Shown here one piece after another: positions 1 to 7,970 of a stretch of 64,000 bases of DNA. The notes beneath the pieces are model-generated. The model was not told where the DNA came from and ran no database searches. It worked only from the letters and a program-made list of their open reading frames with translations. Both the position numbers and the translations under genes were made by a program. Source of the stretch: Planctomycetota bacterium (GTDB taxonomy: Bacteria > Planctomycetota > Planctomycetia > Planctomycetales > Planctomycetaceae); assembly GCA_018242525.1 (NCBI GenBank), contig JAFEBS010000048.1:62001-126000 (forward strand), in the 5' to 3' direction. Every line of letters starts with the position of its first letter. Position 1 is the stretch's first letter.

Positions 1-1653
1 TGGAGTTCCGGTTGCACCCTGGCGAGCATACTCGGCGTCGCGAGCCTGCCAGATCGTGACCAGTTCCTGCAACTTGTCCGGTTGCTGACTGGCCAGATCA
101 TGGGACTCGGCCCGGTCTGTGGCCAGGTTGTAGAGTTCCCACGGTGCATTTTTCCCCGCAGCCACGATTTTCCAATCTCCCACGCGCAGGCCGCGATTCT
201 CGGTGTGCTTAAAGAACAACGGAGCATGCGCCGTTGTCGAATCGCTGGCAAACAACGGGACCAGGCTGCGACCCGGCAGTGTGGGGCGTGGCTGATCGTT
301 CCAGGATTCCGGTGGAGTCACCCCGGCCAATTCCAGCATCGTGGGGGCAATGTCGACGAAGTGGCCTGTCGCGTGACGCAATTCGCCCTTCGCCACGATT
401 CCGGCGGGCCACTGGATGATCAGCGGAGTGGACGTGCCTCCCTCATGATTCCAGGACTTGTGCCGACGAAACGGGGTATTGGAGACCGTCGACCAGCCGG
501 GGCCGAGTCCCAGGTAACTTTGGGCCGAACCCGGAGCGGCACCGGGCGTGTGGCCGTCACCGCGAATGATCTGTTCGGCACTGGCACCGTTGTCTGACGC
601 GAAGAAAATCAGCGTGTTGTCCCACGCTTTCATGCTGCGGATCTGCTCCAACACCCGACCGATTTCCTGATCCATCCGATCGACCATCGCCGCGTGGACG
701 GCCATCTTCTGCGATTGAAATTCCTGCTGTTCGGGTGTCAGGTCCCGCCAGGGAACGGCGTGGCCGGATTCTCCAGGTCCGATCCGCATCTGCAATTCTT
801 TTTCGCTGAGATTCCAACTCGGGGCAACGTTCGGTTCGGGGGCGGACAATTCGCCGGAGACCAGTCCCATTTCCTGCATCCGTTTCCAACGTTCGGCGCG
901 AACAACGTCCCACCCCTGTCGATATCGATCCTTGTAGCGGGCGATGTCTTCGGGAAGTGCGTGGAGTGGGAAATGCGGTGCGATGAACGCCAGGTACAGG
1001 AAAAATGGCTTCTGCGGTTCCGTGGTCTGGTGTTCCGTCAGCCATTCGATGGCCCGCTCAGCGATCGCCGTGGTGGCATAGTACTTCTCATCAATGCCCG
1101 GCGGGGCGAGCGCCTTGTCATCCAGTTGATGGTGCTTGGGCGAGAAAAAACGATCGTGATCGGTCGTGTGGTAGGATCGGGAGAAACCCCCGTCCAGGAT
1201 CTTCCCGTCAATGTGCCACTTGCCGGAGTGGTACGACCGATACCCCGCGGGTTGCAGCAACTGGGGCAACAACGCGGCCCATTTCGGGCGGATCCCCTGC
1301 GGATCACGATTGACTTGCTGGGCATAGTAACCCGTCATCAACGCCGCACGCGATGGCCAGCATCGGGCGGTATTGTAGAACTGCGAAAACCGCAAGCCAT
1401 TGGCGGCCAGCCGATCGAGATTCGGGGTTTCGATTTCACTGCCGTAACACCCCAGGTCTGAGTAACCAAGATCGTCCGCCAGGATGAACACCATGTTTGG
1501 CACACGGGGCTTCTCAGCAGAACAGGCTTCGTTTTCCGGCCGAATTGCCAATCCCACCGAAAGCGCGATAAGTATGAGTGCGGCAATTCTGTGTAGTAAC
1601 AATACCAGGAATCCGGTGAGTGAAACTTCGGTGCTGATGCGTGATGAAGACAT
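1..1653 (-). CDS. Sulfatase (formylglycine-dependent), 3' end beyond window
   Basis: This gene runs off the left edge, so 551 codons are visible and no stop is seen. The ATG at 1653 is followed by an uncleaved-looking or signal hydrophobic segment at about residues 15-36. The metal-binding motif FILADDLGYSDLGCYG lies at residues 56-71. The CWPSR motif at residues 98-102 fits the C-x-P-S-R sulfatase signature, in which Cys98 is converted to formylglycine. Downstream motifs GKWH and FFASDNGA are also typical of the alkaline-phosphatase-like sulfatase fold. Planctomycetes carry many such enzymes for sulfated polysaccharides; the substrate here cannot be told. The protein is probably exported to the periplasm. 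Identification is firm, but start choice and length are less so. Confidence 0.93.
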   Translation of the reverse strand, partial: MSSSRISTEVSLTGFLVLLLHRIAALILIALSVGLAIRPENEACSAEKPRVPNMVFILADDLGYSDLGCYGSEIETPNLDRLAANGLRFSQFYNTARCWPSRAALMTGYYAQQVNRDPQGIRPKWAALLPQLLQPAGYRSYHSGKWHIDGKILDGGFSRSYHTTDHDRFFSPKHHQLDDKALAPPGIDEKYYATTAIAERAIEWLTEHQTTEPQKPFFLYLAFIAPHFPLHALPEDIARYKDRYRQGWDVVRAERWKRMQEMGLVSGELSAPEPNVAPSWNLSEKELQMRIGPGESGHAVPWRDLTPEQQEFQSQKMAVHAAMVDRMDQEIGRVLEQIRSMKAWDNTLIFFASDNGASAEQIIRGDGHTPGAAPGSAQSYLGLGPGWSTVSNTPFRRHKSWNHEGGTSTPLIIQWPAGIVAKGELRHATGHFVDIAPTMLELAGVTPPESWNDQPRPTLPGRSLVPLFASDSTTAHAPLFFKHTENRGLRVGDWKIVAAGKNAPWELYNLATDRAESHDLASQQPDKLQELVTIWQARDAEYARQGATGTP

Positions 1654-2268
1654 GGGCTCTGCCAGTATTTTTTTTGGGGGGGGCGAACGGGGAATGTGCT
1701 GTAGTATCAGCGACCGAAAACTGAGGGTCAACGCCACAGGTGACAATGCCGTGGCCGAGGAGATTGAATCCGATGGGACGAAAAGTCAAACAGCATCGAC
1801 AGTCGCATTGTTCCGCCTGGCACTGGAAACGGACCGACTGTTGGTACTTCACGCAGGCGGAGCCCCGCGGATGATCATTGAACAAACGGAGTCGGGTGCT
1901 GAATTGAAACGCTGGCGGAATTGACTGGCAACACGCCGAGGCCTTCGGACATTATGGTCGCGAGTGGGGCCAGCACTATCAGGACCCGCTCTGGAAACTT
2001 GAAACCTGAGGTGAAACCAACTCGCGAGGAACAGTGGCAGGTCGCCAAGGTTTGCTCGTGCTGAATCGAATCCCGCCGTGAGCGGTGAAGAGGCAGTGCG
2101 CTACGCGCGACAACACCTCACACGCTCGACATCATCTTATTCCCGACCATCGTATTACTCTGCCAATTCCCGGCCATTTCCTTGCTTCTTCTTGACGCGA
2201 CTGAATCATCTTGACGCAATCCCATTGTGCTTCATTTCCACCCATGCCGTTGACAAGGAGTTTCACTC
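1654..2268. other. Intergenic region, no supported gene
   Basis: This 615-base stretch lies between the divergent sulfatase and the first small Cys-rich gene. It should hold promoters for both. A G-run follows a T-run at about 1669-1684. No frame has a convincing start, ribosome site and protein-like composition. A short tail-like reading near 1908-2009 is discussed under rejected items. Confidence 0.4.
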
Positions 2269-2445
2269 GTGCGAATCTACTGCAATCTCGCCATTTCAAT
2301 GTGTCTATTGTCGCTATTCGCCGTGAACGTCGCGACCAATCCGTTCTTGCCGCAAGCGTCGGCTCAAGAGTCCCCGTGCGAGGGTTCTGCGCAGTGTCAG
2401 GACGCTACATGTTGCGAAAGTTGCGGTTGCTGGATTTGCCCGTGA
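2269..2445 (+). CDS. Small exported Cys-rich protein (58 aa)
   Basis: A GTG at 2269 is preceded by AAGGAG at 2255-2260, an ideal ribosome-site distance. The first 32 or so residues form a classic signal peptide, with hydrophobic core AISMCLLSLFAV and an A-S-A cleavage site before QESPCEG. The predicted mature part is about 26 residues with seven cysteines, ending CCESCGCWICP. I recognise no family. It sits 107 bases upstream of a second exported Cys-rich protein, which suggests related secreted disulfide-rich peptides. The gene is short and has a non-ATG start, so automatic callers could miss it. The alternative is an overlapping longer frame starting near 2211, which has no signal peptide or ribosome site and looks like a shadow. 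Confidence 0.6.
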   Translation: MRIYCNLAISMCLLSLFAVNVATNPFLPQASAQESPCEGSAQCQDATCCESCGCWICP

Positions 2446-2552
2446 TGGTGTGGTTCCCCAGTTCTGGATGCTGGTTCACAGCGAGTGGACGTTGGGGCAG
2501 CGGTGTGTACAACCTTGGTATCTCGTGTTCTTGTTTTTAATGAGGTTTTGAA

Positions 2553-2930
2553 ATGAGCAGATGTGATCATAGGGCTGGGGCGATCTGTGGTTTTCTCGAC
2601 GCTCTGAGGGTCTGTTTGACCCTTGCCTTGGTGCTGTTTAATTGCGGATTGCTCCCGGCGCCTGGACTTGAAAATGTTGCTGAAGCGACTCGTGTACCTT
2701 GCACCGCGCCATCGGGGGCGAGGGTTAGCTGCCCCGGAACCTGTGGAAACATTCTTGGTACGTGTACAGTAACGGCTCCTCTTCAGGTGACGGGATTGAC
2801 GACTACTTGTGTGTGGGCGTTTGGTGTCTGCGGGCCGGGTACATTTGATTGCTTGGGGACGCTCACTGCCGCCAATAACCCGGCGAATTTGGGTGCGCCT
2901 TGTAAGTGTTCAGTCAGCGGAAAATGGTAG
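2553..2930 (+). CDS. Exported Cys-rich protein (125 aa)
   Basis: The ATG at 2553 has GAGG eight bases upstream. Residues 18-34 form a hydrophobic signal-peptide core, followed by LENVAEATRVPC, where processing probably occurs after the AEA. The predicted mature region of about 80 residues has nine cysteines and many Gly, Thr and Pro residues, which suggests a compact disulfide-bonded secreted protein. I do not recognise the family. The NVAEA stretch at the presumed cleavage site loosely resembles the NVEALA leader motif of small secreted Bacteroidetes peptides, but this is a visual likeness only. The following genes encode an exported membrane-anchored protein and DUF1573-type membrane proteins on the same strand, so these genes may form one expression unit. 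Confidence 0.7.
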   Translation: MSRCDHRAGAICGFLDALRVCLTLALVLFNCGLLPAPGLENVAEATRVPCTAPSGARVSCPGTCGNILGTCTVTAPLQVTGLTTTCVWAFGVCGPGTFDCLGTLTAANNPANLGAPCKCSVSGKW

Positions 2931-3051
2931 AAGTTTGGTCTGCTCAAGGGGTTTGATGGCCTGCTGGAAAACGCATGTTTAGAATGAGTGGGGCGTGGTT
3001 GTGGCAAGAACTCCTTGGCAAGCAGATCGTACCAACTCGCTGGAGTTGATC

Positions 3052-4278
3052 GTGATTGGTTTTGTGCGGTATGTCGTTACGCTCACGCTTTGTTTGACCA
3101 GCGTGGTTTCGACTAGGGCTGCTGACGAGAGTGTGACCGCCAAGGACGCTATTCGTCGGCACTCCGAAGCTGTTGCACAGATTCGATCCTACCATCTTAG
3201 AATTGAGAAGCATTCGAGTCATCTTCTGGGATTGCCGGATTCGAATTCTCTCAGATTTGGCCCTTTTTTGATTGGGAGTGATGACGCCGACGGGCGGCTC
3301 GTTCACGAATCGACTACGGAGATTTGGCAAGCGGGTTCTCAACGACATTGGATTGACAGAACGTTTTTTACCGCGGGAGAAAAAGGGGTTATGGATTATG
3401 GCGAGCAGGGTCTCGTCCGTGACCATAGTCTGCACGGCTCTTCATTTCTGTTTTTATCAGGGTGGGACTGGGAGCATCCCCCCGCTCAGGTTCCGTTGGA
3501 TATTGCCCGAAGCTGGGATGAAGTTGCTTCCGTCAATTGCTCGATTTCGGCGACCGACCCCATTCTCATGGAAGACCAATCGTCCATGGACCGGGCCATG
3601 ATGTACTGGGATTTGTTGCCAGGGTGGTCGTTAGCCAAAGTTGCGGAGGTCTGCGAGTTGGTTGAGCTGCCCCAGTCCGACTCAACGGTCACTCGATTAC
3701 AGATTCTCTCCGTCCCCACTCCTAATACTTTTGCCACCAACGTTTGGAGGTATGTCGACGGTACCTCGATCGACGTCGGCGCAGTGATCGAATTGGATCA
3801 CAAACACGGCTGGTTGATTTCTCGATTCGAGGGTGGTCCAGGGCCGTCACCACTAATCCGCCGAGCCCGCCAGTTTCATCAGACGGAGTCTGGGTTCTGG
3901 TATGTTTCCGAGTGGGAATTCTTGGATATGGGTCGTCGCAGGAATGTGATATCGATCCCAATTTGTGAGGTCAATCAAGAATTTACACAAGACAAATTGC
4001 AGGTCCAGTTTCCAGATGGGGCTCGGGTCAACGACGACGTTAGCGGTCGGATTCATATTTGGGGGGCAGGCGGACCGAGAGAGTCTTTCTCCAACTCTGA
4101 AGACTATCTGAATTACCAGAAGAACTACGTTATCAAACTTCAGCGTGGCGGCCAGCAGCAGCTTCCAGCAGCGAAGGCGCAGTCAGCGACACATTGGATT
4201 ATCTTCGTTAATGTCGTGTTCGTTGCCCTCATCGCACTTTTCACATACTTGCGAAGACGGGTATCCCGCCGACCATGA
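3052..4278 (+). CDS. Exported protein with C-terminal membrane anchor, unknown family
   Basis: I place the start at the GTG at 3052, which has GGAG just upstream and gives a clean signal peptide (VRYVVTLTLCLTSVVSTRA before ADE). An in-frame GTG at 2995 would add 19 residues. The predicted protein has about 408 residues. The region just after the leader (AIRRHSEAVAQIRSYHLRIE) resembles the opening of LolA-like or outer-membrane lipoprotein-sorting domains common in planctomycete exported proteins, but the match is weak. Residues near the end (HWIIFVNVVFVALIALFTYL) form a transmembrane helix followed by the Arg-rich tail RRRVSRRP, so the bulk should face the periplasm. The stop overlaps the next ATG by four bases (4275-4278), implying translational coupling. 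Confidence 0.75.
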   Translation: MIGFVRYVVTLTLCLTSVVSTRAADESVTAKDAIRRHSEAVAQIRSYHLRIEKHSSHLLGLPDSNSLRFGPFLIGSDDADGRLVHESTTEIWQAGSQRHWIDRTFFTAGEKGVMDYGEQGLVRDHSLHGSSFLFLSGWDWEHPPAQVPLDIARSWDEVASVNCSISATDPILMEDQSSMDRAMMYWDLLPGWSLAKVAEVCELVELPQSDSTVTRLQILSVPTPNTFATNVWRYVDGTSIDVGAVIELDHKHGWLISRFEGGPGPSPLIRRARQFHQTESGFWYVSEWEFLDMGRRRNVISIPICEVNQEFTQDKLQVQFPDGARVNDDVSGRIHIWGAGGPRESFSNSEDYLNYQKNYVIKLQRGGQQQLPAAKAQSATHWIIFVNVVFVALIALFTYLRRRVSRRP

Positions 4279-4661
4279 GTTTTTCGGGAATGTTCCGAGT
4301 CAGCTTTTTTGTGGTATTGTGGGAAATGAGAATCCATTACTGGGGTGGTGCCGCTTGGGGCGCGGTCGTCTTTCTCGCCTCGCTCGCTGTTTGGTGGAAT
4401 GGACTTGTTTGGTGGGATGCACTAAGTGTCAGTCCTGAAGAAGCCTCGAACGCTTTGACTTTTGATCCCCCATTTCTCAGTGGAGAACAGTCTTGGATTT
4501 TGCCGGGCGCTTCTCGAGAATTCACATTCAAGTTGAAGAACTCTGAATCCAATGTAGTCCAGATCGACGAGCTACGGTTTTCCAGTTCATATGCGAGTGG
4601 GTCTATCAGCGGCAAAAATCAATTGCCCGTGCGAATTCCGTACCTGTCAAAGTTGCAGTAG
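4275..4661 (+). CDS. DUF1573-like membrane protein, N-terminal piece of a frameshifted gene
   Basis: The ATG overlaps the upstream stop. The 128-residue product has a transmembrane helix at about residues 27-45 (GGAAWGAVVFLASLAVWW). After it comes a beta-rich segment, GASREFTFKLKNSES, that resembles the FxxxN-N motif of DUF1573 Ig-like domains. It ends at a TAG at 4659. Coding character continues in another frame from about 4640 (VPVKVAVAPRKGERGPLEIQ), which joins the 4739-5131 piece. The two pieces together equal the length of the intact DUF1573 gene that follows. I infer a one-base loss between about 4612 and 4640, either a real pseudogene or a sequencing error. Confidence 0.6.
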   Translation: MSFSGMFRVSFFVVLWEMRIHYWGGAAWGAVVFLASLAVWWNGLVWWDALSVSPEEASNALTFDPPFLSGEQSWILPGASREFTFKLKNSESNVVQIDELRFSSSYASGSISGKNQLPVRIPYLSKLQ

Positions 4662-4738
4662 CTCCTCGAAAAGGCGAGCGCGGTCCGCTGGAGATTCAAT
4701 TCGGCGTTGTCGGTCGGATTGGTCACCAACCCGTTGAC

Positions 4739-5131
4739 GTGGGTTCGGTTGTTGCAGTTCGGTTCGTTCAGCATCTGAATGCCGAGCCTTCGTTTCTTGT
4801 GTTGGGTAAGATCAGAGACACCAACACAAAACGTGGGGAAACCATCGATCTGTGGTTCCCCCAAGATGGTGAGGCACCACAGGATGATTTGACTGTCGAA
4901 TCAGACGACCCGTGCATTTCGGTACTTGTCAAACGATTTCCGCAGCCTCAAATGTCCCGTGACAATAAAAACGTCAGGATGACCTTCGCACAACTTGAGG
5001 TGACTCTCGAACCGAGAATTGCGCCAGAGCGGATGAGGGCGTCTGTCATCGTTCGATCGGGTGTCAATGAGTTGCGGATTCCTGTTGTCGCATTCATTGA
5101 AAAGCAGGTCGTAGTGCAGGGGGCAAAATGA
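4739..5131 (+). CDS. DUF1573-like protein, C-terminal piece of a frameshifted gene
   Basis: The formal start is the ATG-equivalent at 4739, but coding in this frame extends back to about 4640 without a stop. The 130-residue product is beta-rich (for example MTFAQLEVTLEPRI and RASVIVRSGVNELRIPVVAFIEKQV), as expected for the second Ig-like half of a DUF1573-type protein. No signal peptide or good ribosome site precedes 4739, supporting the view that this is not an independent gene. It overlaps the next gene by four bases (ATGA at 5128), so the original gene was coupled to it. The frame relation to the upstream piece is minus one. Confidence 0.55.
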   Translation: MGSVVAVRFVQHLNAEPSFLVLGKIRDTNTKRGETIDLWFPQDGEAPQDDLTVESDDPCISVLVKRFPQPQMSRDNKNVRMTFAQLEVTLEPRIAPERMRASVIVRSGVNELRIPVVAFIEKQVVVQGAK

Positions 5132-5940
5132 TTGAAATGCAAGAAACGCAGCCAGATCCGGTGTTTGAGCCGGACAAAGCGAACTGCCGTAAAAAGGGAA
5201 GACAGTGGGACTGGTCGAATTGGCTGATGTGCGTTTCGGCGCTCGCACTCGCCGTGGTCGTATTGCGAAATGGCTGGGAGGCGATTCAACAGCACCAGCG
5301 GACGCGCGCAGTTCGTTGCGACCTGCCGGTCTTCGATTTCGGCGAGGCTTTCGTCGGTGAAGTGATCGATCATACCTTTCACGTCATCAACGTCAGTCGG
5401 ACTTCACTTGAGATCGGGAAGATTCAGACATCCTGCGGTTGTACCACCGTTGCAACCAAATTGGAAGGGACCGTCGTCGGCCCCGGCGAGGCGTTCGACG
5501 TTCCCGTAAAGTTGGCGCTGTCAAGCGCCGAAGATGGTGAGTTTCAACGTCCGGTTGAGGTTCGCTTTACTGGAGAACCGACACGGCATCTCAGGTTGAA
5601 GCTGAAGGGCCGTGTCTCAAAGCGCTGGATCTGGTCTAAAGACACGGTTATCTTCGACGGAATTCGCACGGACGAGGTGGCTTCTCGGACGGTCGAACTC
5701 ACCCGCAGCTCCGGGGCAACTGTGGGTGAGATGCCGCAAATGTTTGCTGTCTCTAAGGGATTCCTTCGCGTGGATGCCGAGAATCTCGGTACCGCCGAGG
5801 ATGGAGCGACACACCGATTCAAAATTACGACAGTCCCTCCGCTTTCCCCCGGGCGACAAGAGGCTTCACTCTATGAGTCGACTCCCAGTACTTCCGTGCC
5901 CATTGCCCCCGTTCGAATCATTCTGATTGTCACTGAGTGA
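5128..5940 (+). CDS. DUF1573 domain membrane-anchored protein
   Basis: This 270-residue protein has an N-terminal cytoplasmic segment, a transmembrane helix at about residues 33-49 (WLMCVSALALAVVVL), and then an extracytoplasmic Ig-like DUF1573 domain. The diagnostic pattern is visible: VFDFGEAFVGEVIDHTFHV followed by IGKIQTSCGCTTV, where the paired cysteines of SCGC are typical. A second beta-domain follows. In the family, such proteins are envelope-associated and of unknown biochemical role. The gene overlaps both neighbours by four bases (ATGA upstream, GTGA downstream), so it lies inside a tightly coupled operon. The upstream frameshifted gene appears to be its diverged tandem copy. Confidence 0.82.
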   Translation: MIEMQETQPDPVFEPDKANCRKKGRQWDWSNWLMCVSALALAVVVLRNGWEAIQQHQRTRAVRCDLPVFDFGEAFVGEVIDHTFHVINVSRTSLEIGKIQTSCGCTTVATKLEGTVVGPGEAFDVPVKLALSSAEDGEFQRPVEVRFTGEPTRHLRLKLKGRVSKRWIWSKDTVIFDGIRTDEVASRTVELTRSSGATVGEMPQMFAVSKGFLRVDAENLGTAEDGATHRFKITTVPPLSPGRQEASLYESTPSTSVPIAPVRIILIVTE

Positions 5941-6902
5941 CCTTGATTGACGTGGGAGGCCGCGCCGTGTATCGCAGGCTGACTGTCGCGGGTTTGCTGA
6001 TATTCCACATCTTGCTTGTTGGATGGATCGCCCTTTGCAAGAGCCCTGTCGTAGACGAAGCTCCTCATCTCGTCGCGGGAATCATTCACTGCAAGTTCGG
6101 GACGTTTGATCTGTATCGGGTCAATCCTCCCCTCGTGCGCTCGGTCGCAGCACTCCCGGTATTGCTCGCAGGTATCGAAACGGATTGGATGGGCGGCTGG
6201 GCCGACAATCCGTTCGCGCGACCGGAATTCTTGTTGGGACGCAGGCTTCTTGAGGTTAACCCAGAACGATGCTTCTGGCTGGTCACGCTCGCACGCTGGG
6301 CCTGCCTTCCGTTCACACTTTTGGGCGCGATCATCTGTTACCTCTGGGCACGTGATCTTTACGGGACCAACGCCGGGCTGGTGGCACTTCTCTTGTGGTG
6401 TTTTGATCCCAATCTCATGGGCTGGAGCGCGACCCTCTGTCCCGATGCGCCGGCCGCATCCGTCGGCGTCTTCGCCGCGTATGTCTATTGGCGATGGCTG
6501 CGGCAACCGTCCTGGGGTGGGATCTGGCTTGCCGGATTGGCGTTTGGCATGGCGCTGTTGACGAAATCGACCTGGCTGGTGCTCTTTGGCATATGGCCTG
6601 CGGTGTGGCTCATATGGTACCTAATCCAGCGGAGGCCCGACGAGCAAGCCAAACCTCGATCTACTTCGCCGTCTGGTATCGGTGTCGTGATGATTCTCTT
6701 GATCGGACTTTATGTCGTCAATGCGGGGTACGGTTTCGCGAATTGCCTGCGGCCTCTCGGAAACTTTTCATTCATCAGCGGGGCGCTCGCTGGCGGGCAG
6801 CCATTCGGTCAGGTTGGCAATCGATTTCGTGGCAAGTGGTTCGAGATCATTCCGGTCCCACTGCCTGCCGATTTCGTGATCGGGGTGGACGTTCAACGCT
6901 AG
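5937..6902 (+). CDS. GT39/PMT-like glycosyltransferase, part before an in-frame TAG
   Basis: Start is GTG at 5937, overlapping the previous stop. The product has many hydrophobic helices and an acidic pair Asp40-Glu41 in the first periplasmic loop (SPVVDEAPH), as in GT39 (PMT/ArnT-type) enzymes that transfer sugars from lipid-linked donors across the membrane. Translation stops at TAG 6900-6902 after VIGVDVQR. The same frame stays open immediately after the TAG (EFEKGKWSYLRG) and continues to 7781 with the remaining helices. A full protein would be about 614 residues. The simplest reading is a single CAG-to-TAG nonsense change; a sequencing error or amber readthrough is also possible. The sugar and acceptor cannot be told. 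Confidence 0.7.
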   Translation: MTLIDVGGRAVYRRLTVAGLLIFHILLVGWIALCKSPVVDEAPHLVAGIIHCKFGTFDLYRVNPPLVRSVAALPVLLAGIETDWMGGWADNPFARPEFLLGRRLLEVNPERCFWLVTLARWACLPFTLLGAIICYLWARDLYGTNAGLVALLLWCFDPNLMGWSATLCPDAPAASVGVFAAYVYWRWLRQPSWGGIWLAGLAFGMALLTKSTWLVLFGIWPAVWLIWYLIQRRPDEQAKPRSTSPSGIGVVMILLIGLYVVNAGYGFANCLRPLGNFSFISGALAGGQPFGQVGNRFRGKWFEIIPVPLPADFVIGVDVQR

Positions 6903-6986
6903 GAGTTCGAGAAAGGGAAATGGTCGTATCTCCGCGGCCAGCAGAAGTTCGGTGGATGGTGGTGGTATTATCTCTACGCGCTGGCC

Positions 6987-7781
6987 GTGAAGACGCCGGT
7001 CGGAACGTTGGTGCTCTTCGTACTCGCCCTCGCCACTCGGCCTTGGTTGGCCAGCCCGCAGTTCGGCATACGAGACGAACTTTTGCTCTTGGTGCCAGCG
7101 ACTGTTGTCCTCGTGCTTGTCAGTTCGCAGACCGGCTTCAACCGGTATCTGCGATATGTTCTCCCGGCACTGCCGTTCGTGTTTGTATGGATCAGCCGTG
7201 TCGCGCTCCTGCTTGAGCCGTGTGCCCCTAAACTGCAGTGCTGGCGCCGCACCGGCAAGATGACCATAGTCCTGTGTCTTGCTGCGGTCGTTTGGAGTTC
7301 TCTGTGCGTCTGGCCGCACTCCATGTCCTATTTCAACGCCATCGCAGGCGGTCCGGAGAACGGGCATCGGCATTTGCTGGACGCAAACATCGACTGGGGC
7401 CAGGATCTGCTCGAACTAAAGCGATGGATTGAGAAACGTTCATCGCAGGAACCTCTATTTGTCTCGGAATTCGGGTGGATTGATCGAAGTTTGGCGGGAA
7501 TTGAAGCACCAGACATTCCGAAGCTGCTATTCGACGATCGAGGTCATGTGACCAGCGGAAACTTGGAAGCACTCCAGGCCGGTTGGTACGCTGTGAGCGT
7601 CAACCATCTGATGGGATACCGCAACGAAGCGACCGACAGTCCCTGTCTCACCTGGCTGCAGGAGTTCCAGCCCATTGATCGCGCCGGCTACTCAATCTGG
7701 ATCTTTCACCTGACAGAAGAGGATGTCCAAGCTTTTCGGCAGAGACACCGAAGCGGGATGAAAATGCCGGACGTTGGGTAA
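6987..7781 (+). CDS. GT39/PMT-like glycosyltransferase, part after the in-frame TAG
   Basis: This is the C-terminal half of the enzyme that begins at 5937. The formal GTG at 6987 is only a convenience, because the frame is open from 6903 on. It contains several membrane helices (for example VGTLVLFVLALATRPW and LLLVPATVVLVLV) and the conserved region RYLRYVLPALPF. It then has a soluble tail with the NIDWGQDLLELKRW motif that follows the last helices in planctomycete members of this family. Without readthrough or correction of the TAG the two pieces would be inactive. No good ribosome site precedes 6987. The stop at 7779-7781 is followed after about 190 bases by the end of recJ on the other strand. 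Confidence 0.65.
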   Translation: MKTPVGTLVLFVLALATRPWLASPQFGIRDELLLLVPATVVLVLVSSQTGFNRYLRYVLPALPFVFVWISRVALLLEPCAPKLQCWRRTGKMTIVLCLAAVVWSSLCVWPHSMSYFNAIAGGPENGHRHLLDANIDWGQDLLELKRWIEKRSSQEPLFVSEFGWIDRSLAGIEAPDIPKLLFDDRGHVTSGNLEALQAGWYAVSVNHLMGYRNEATDSPCLTWLQEFQPIDRAGYSIWIFHLTEEDVQAFRQRHRSGMKMPDVG

Positions 7782-7970
7782 GTTGGGCGGGGGGAGACGA
7801 GGAAAAACTGTTGCGTCACTTCGTGTGCAGTTTTGGATCACGAGCCCAATGCGACATGGTTCCCCCGCGATGTTTGAATTATCCGAACCAAAGGTTCATC
7901 AGATTCTGCGATACCAGGACGAACCCCATCCAGTGAACCTGCAGCGGGCGACGAACATCGGGAACAGGAT

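Noticed and set aside
1908..2009. Protein-like tail reading IDWQHAEAFGHYGREWG
   Set aside because: Stops lie directly upstream in the same frame and no start is available. It may be a remnant of a lost gene, but one short stretch is not enough.
2443..2540. Readthrough of TGA at 2443 in the small Cys-rich gene, giving WCGSPVLDAG
   Set aside because: Sequence after the stop loses the Cys-rich character, and no selenocysteine element can be shown.
4612..4618. Possible programmed minus-one slippery site (C AAA AAT) in the DUF1573-like gene
   Set aside because: The heptamer does not fit the X-XXY-YYZ rule and no downstream stem is clear. A plain frameshift is simpler.
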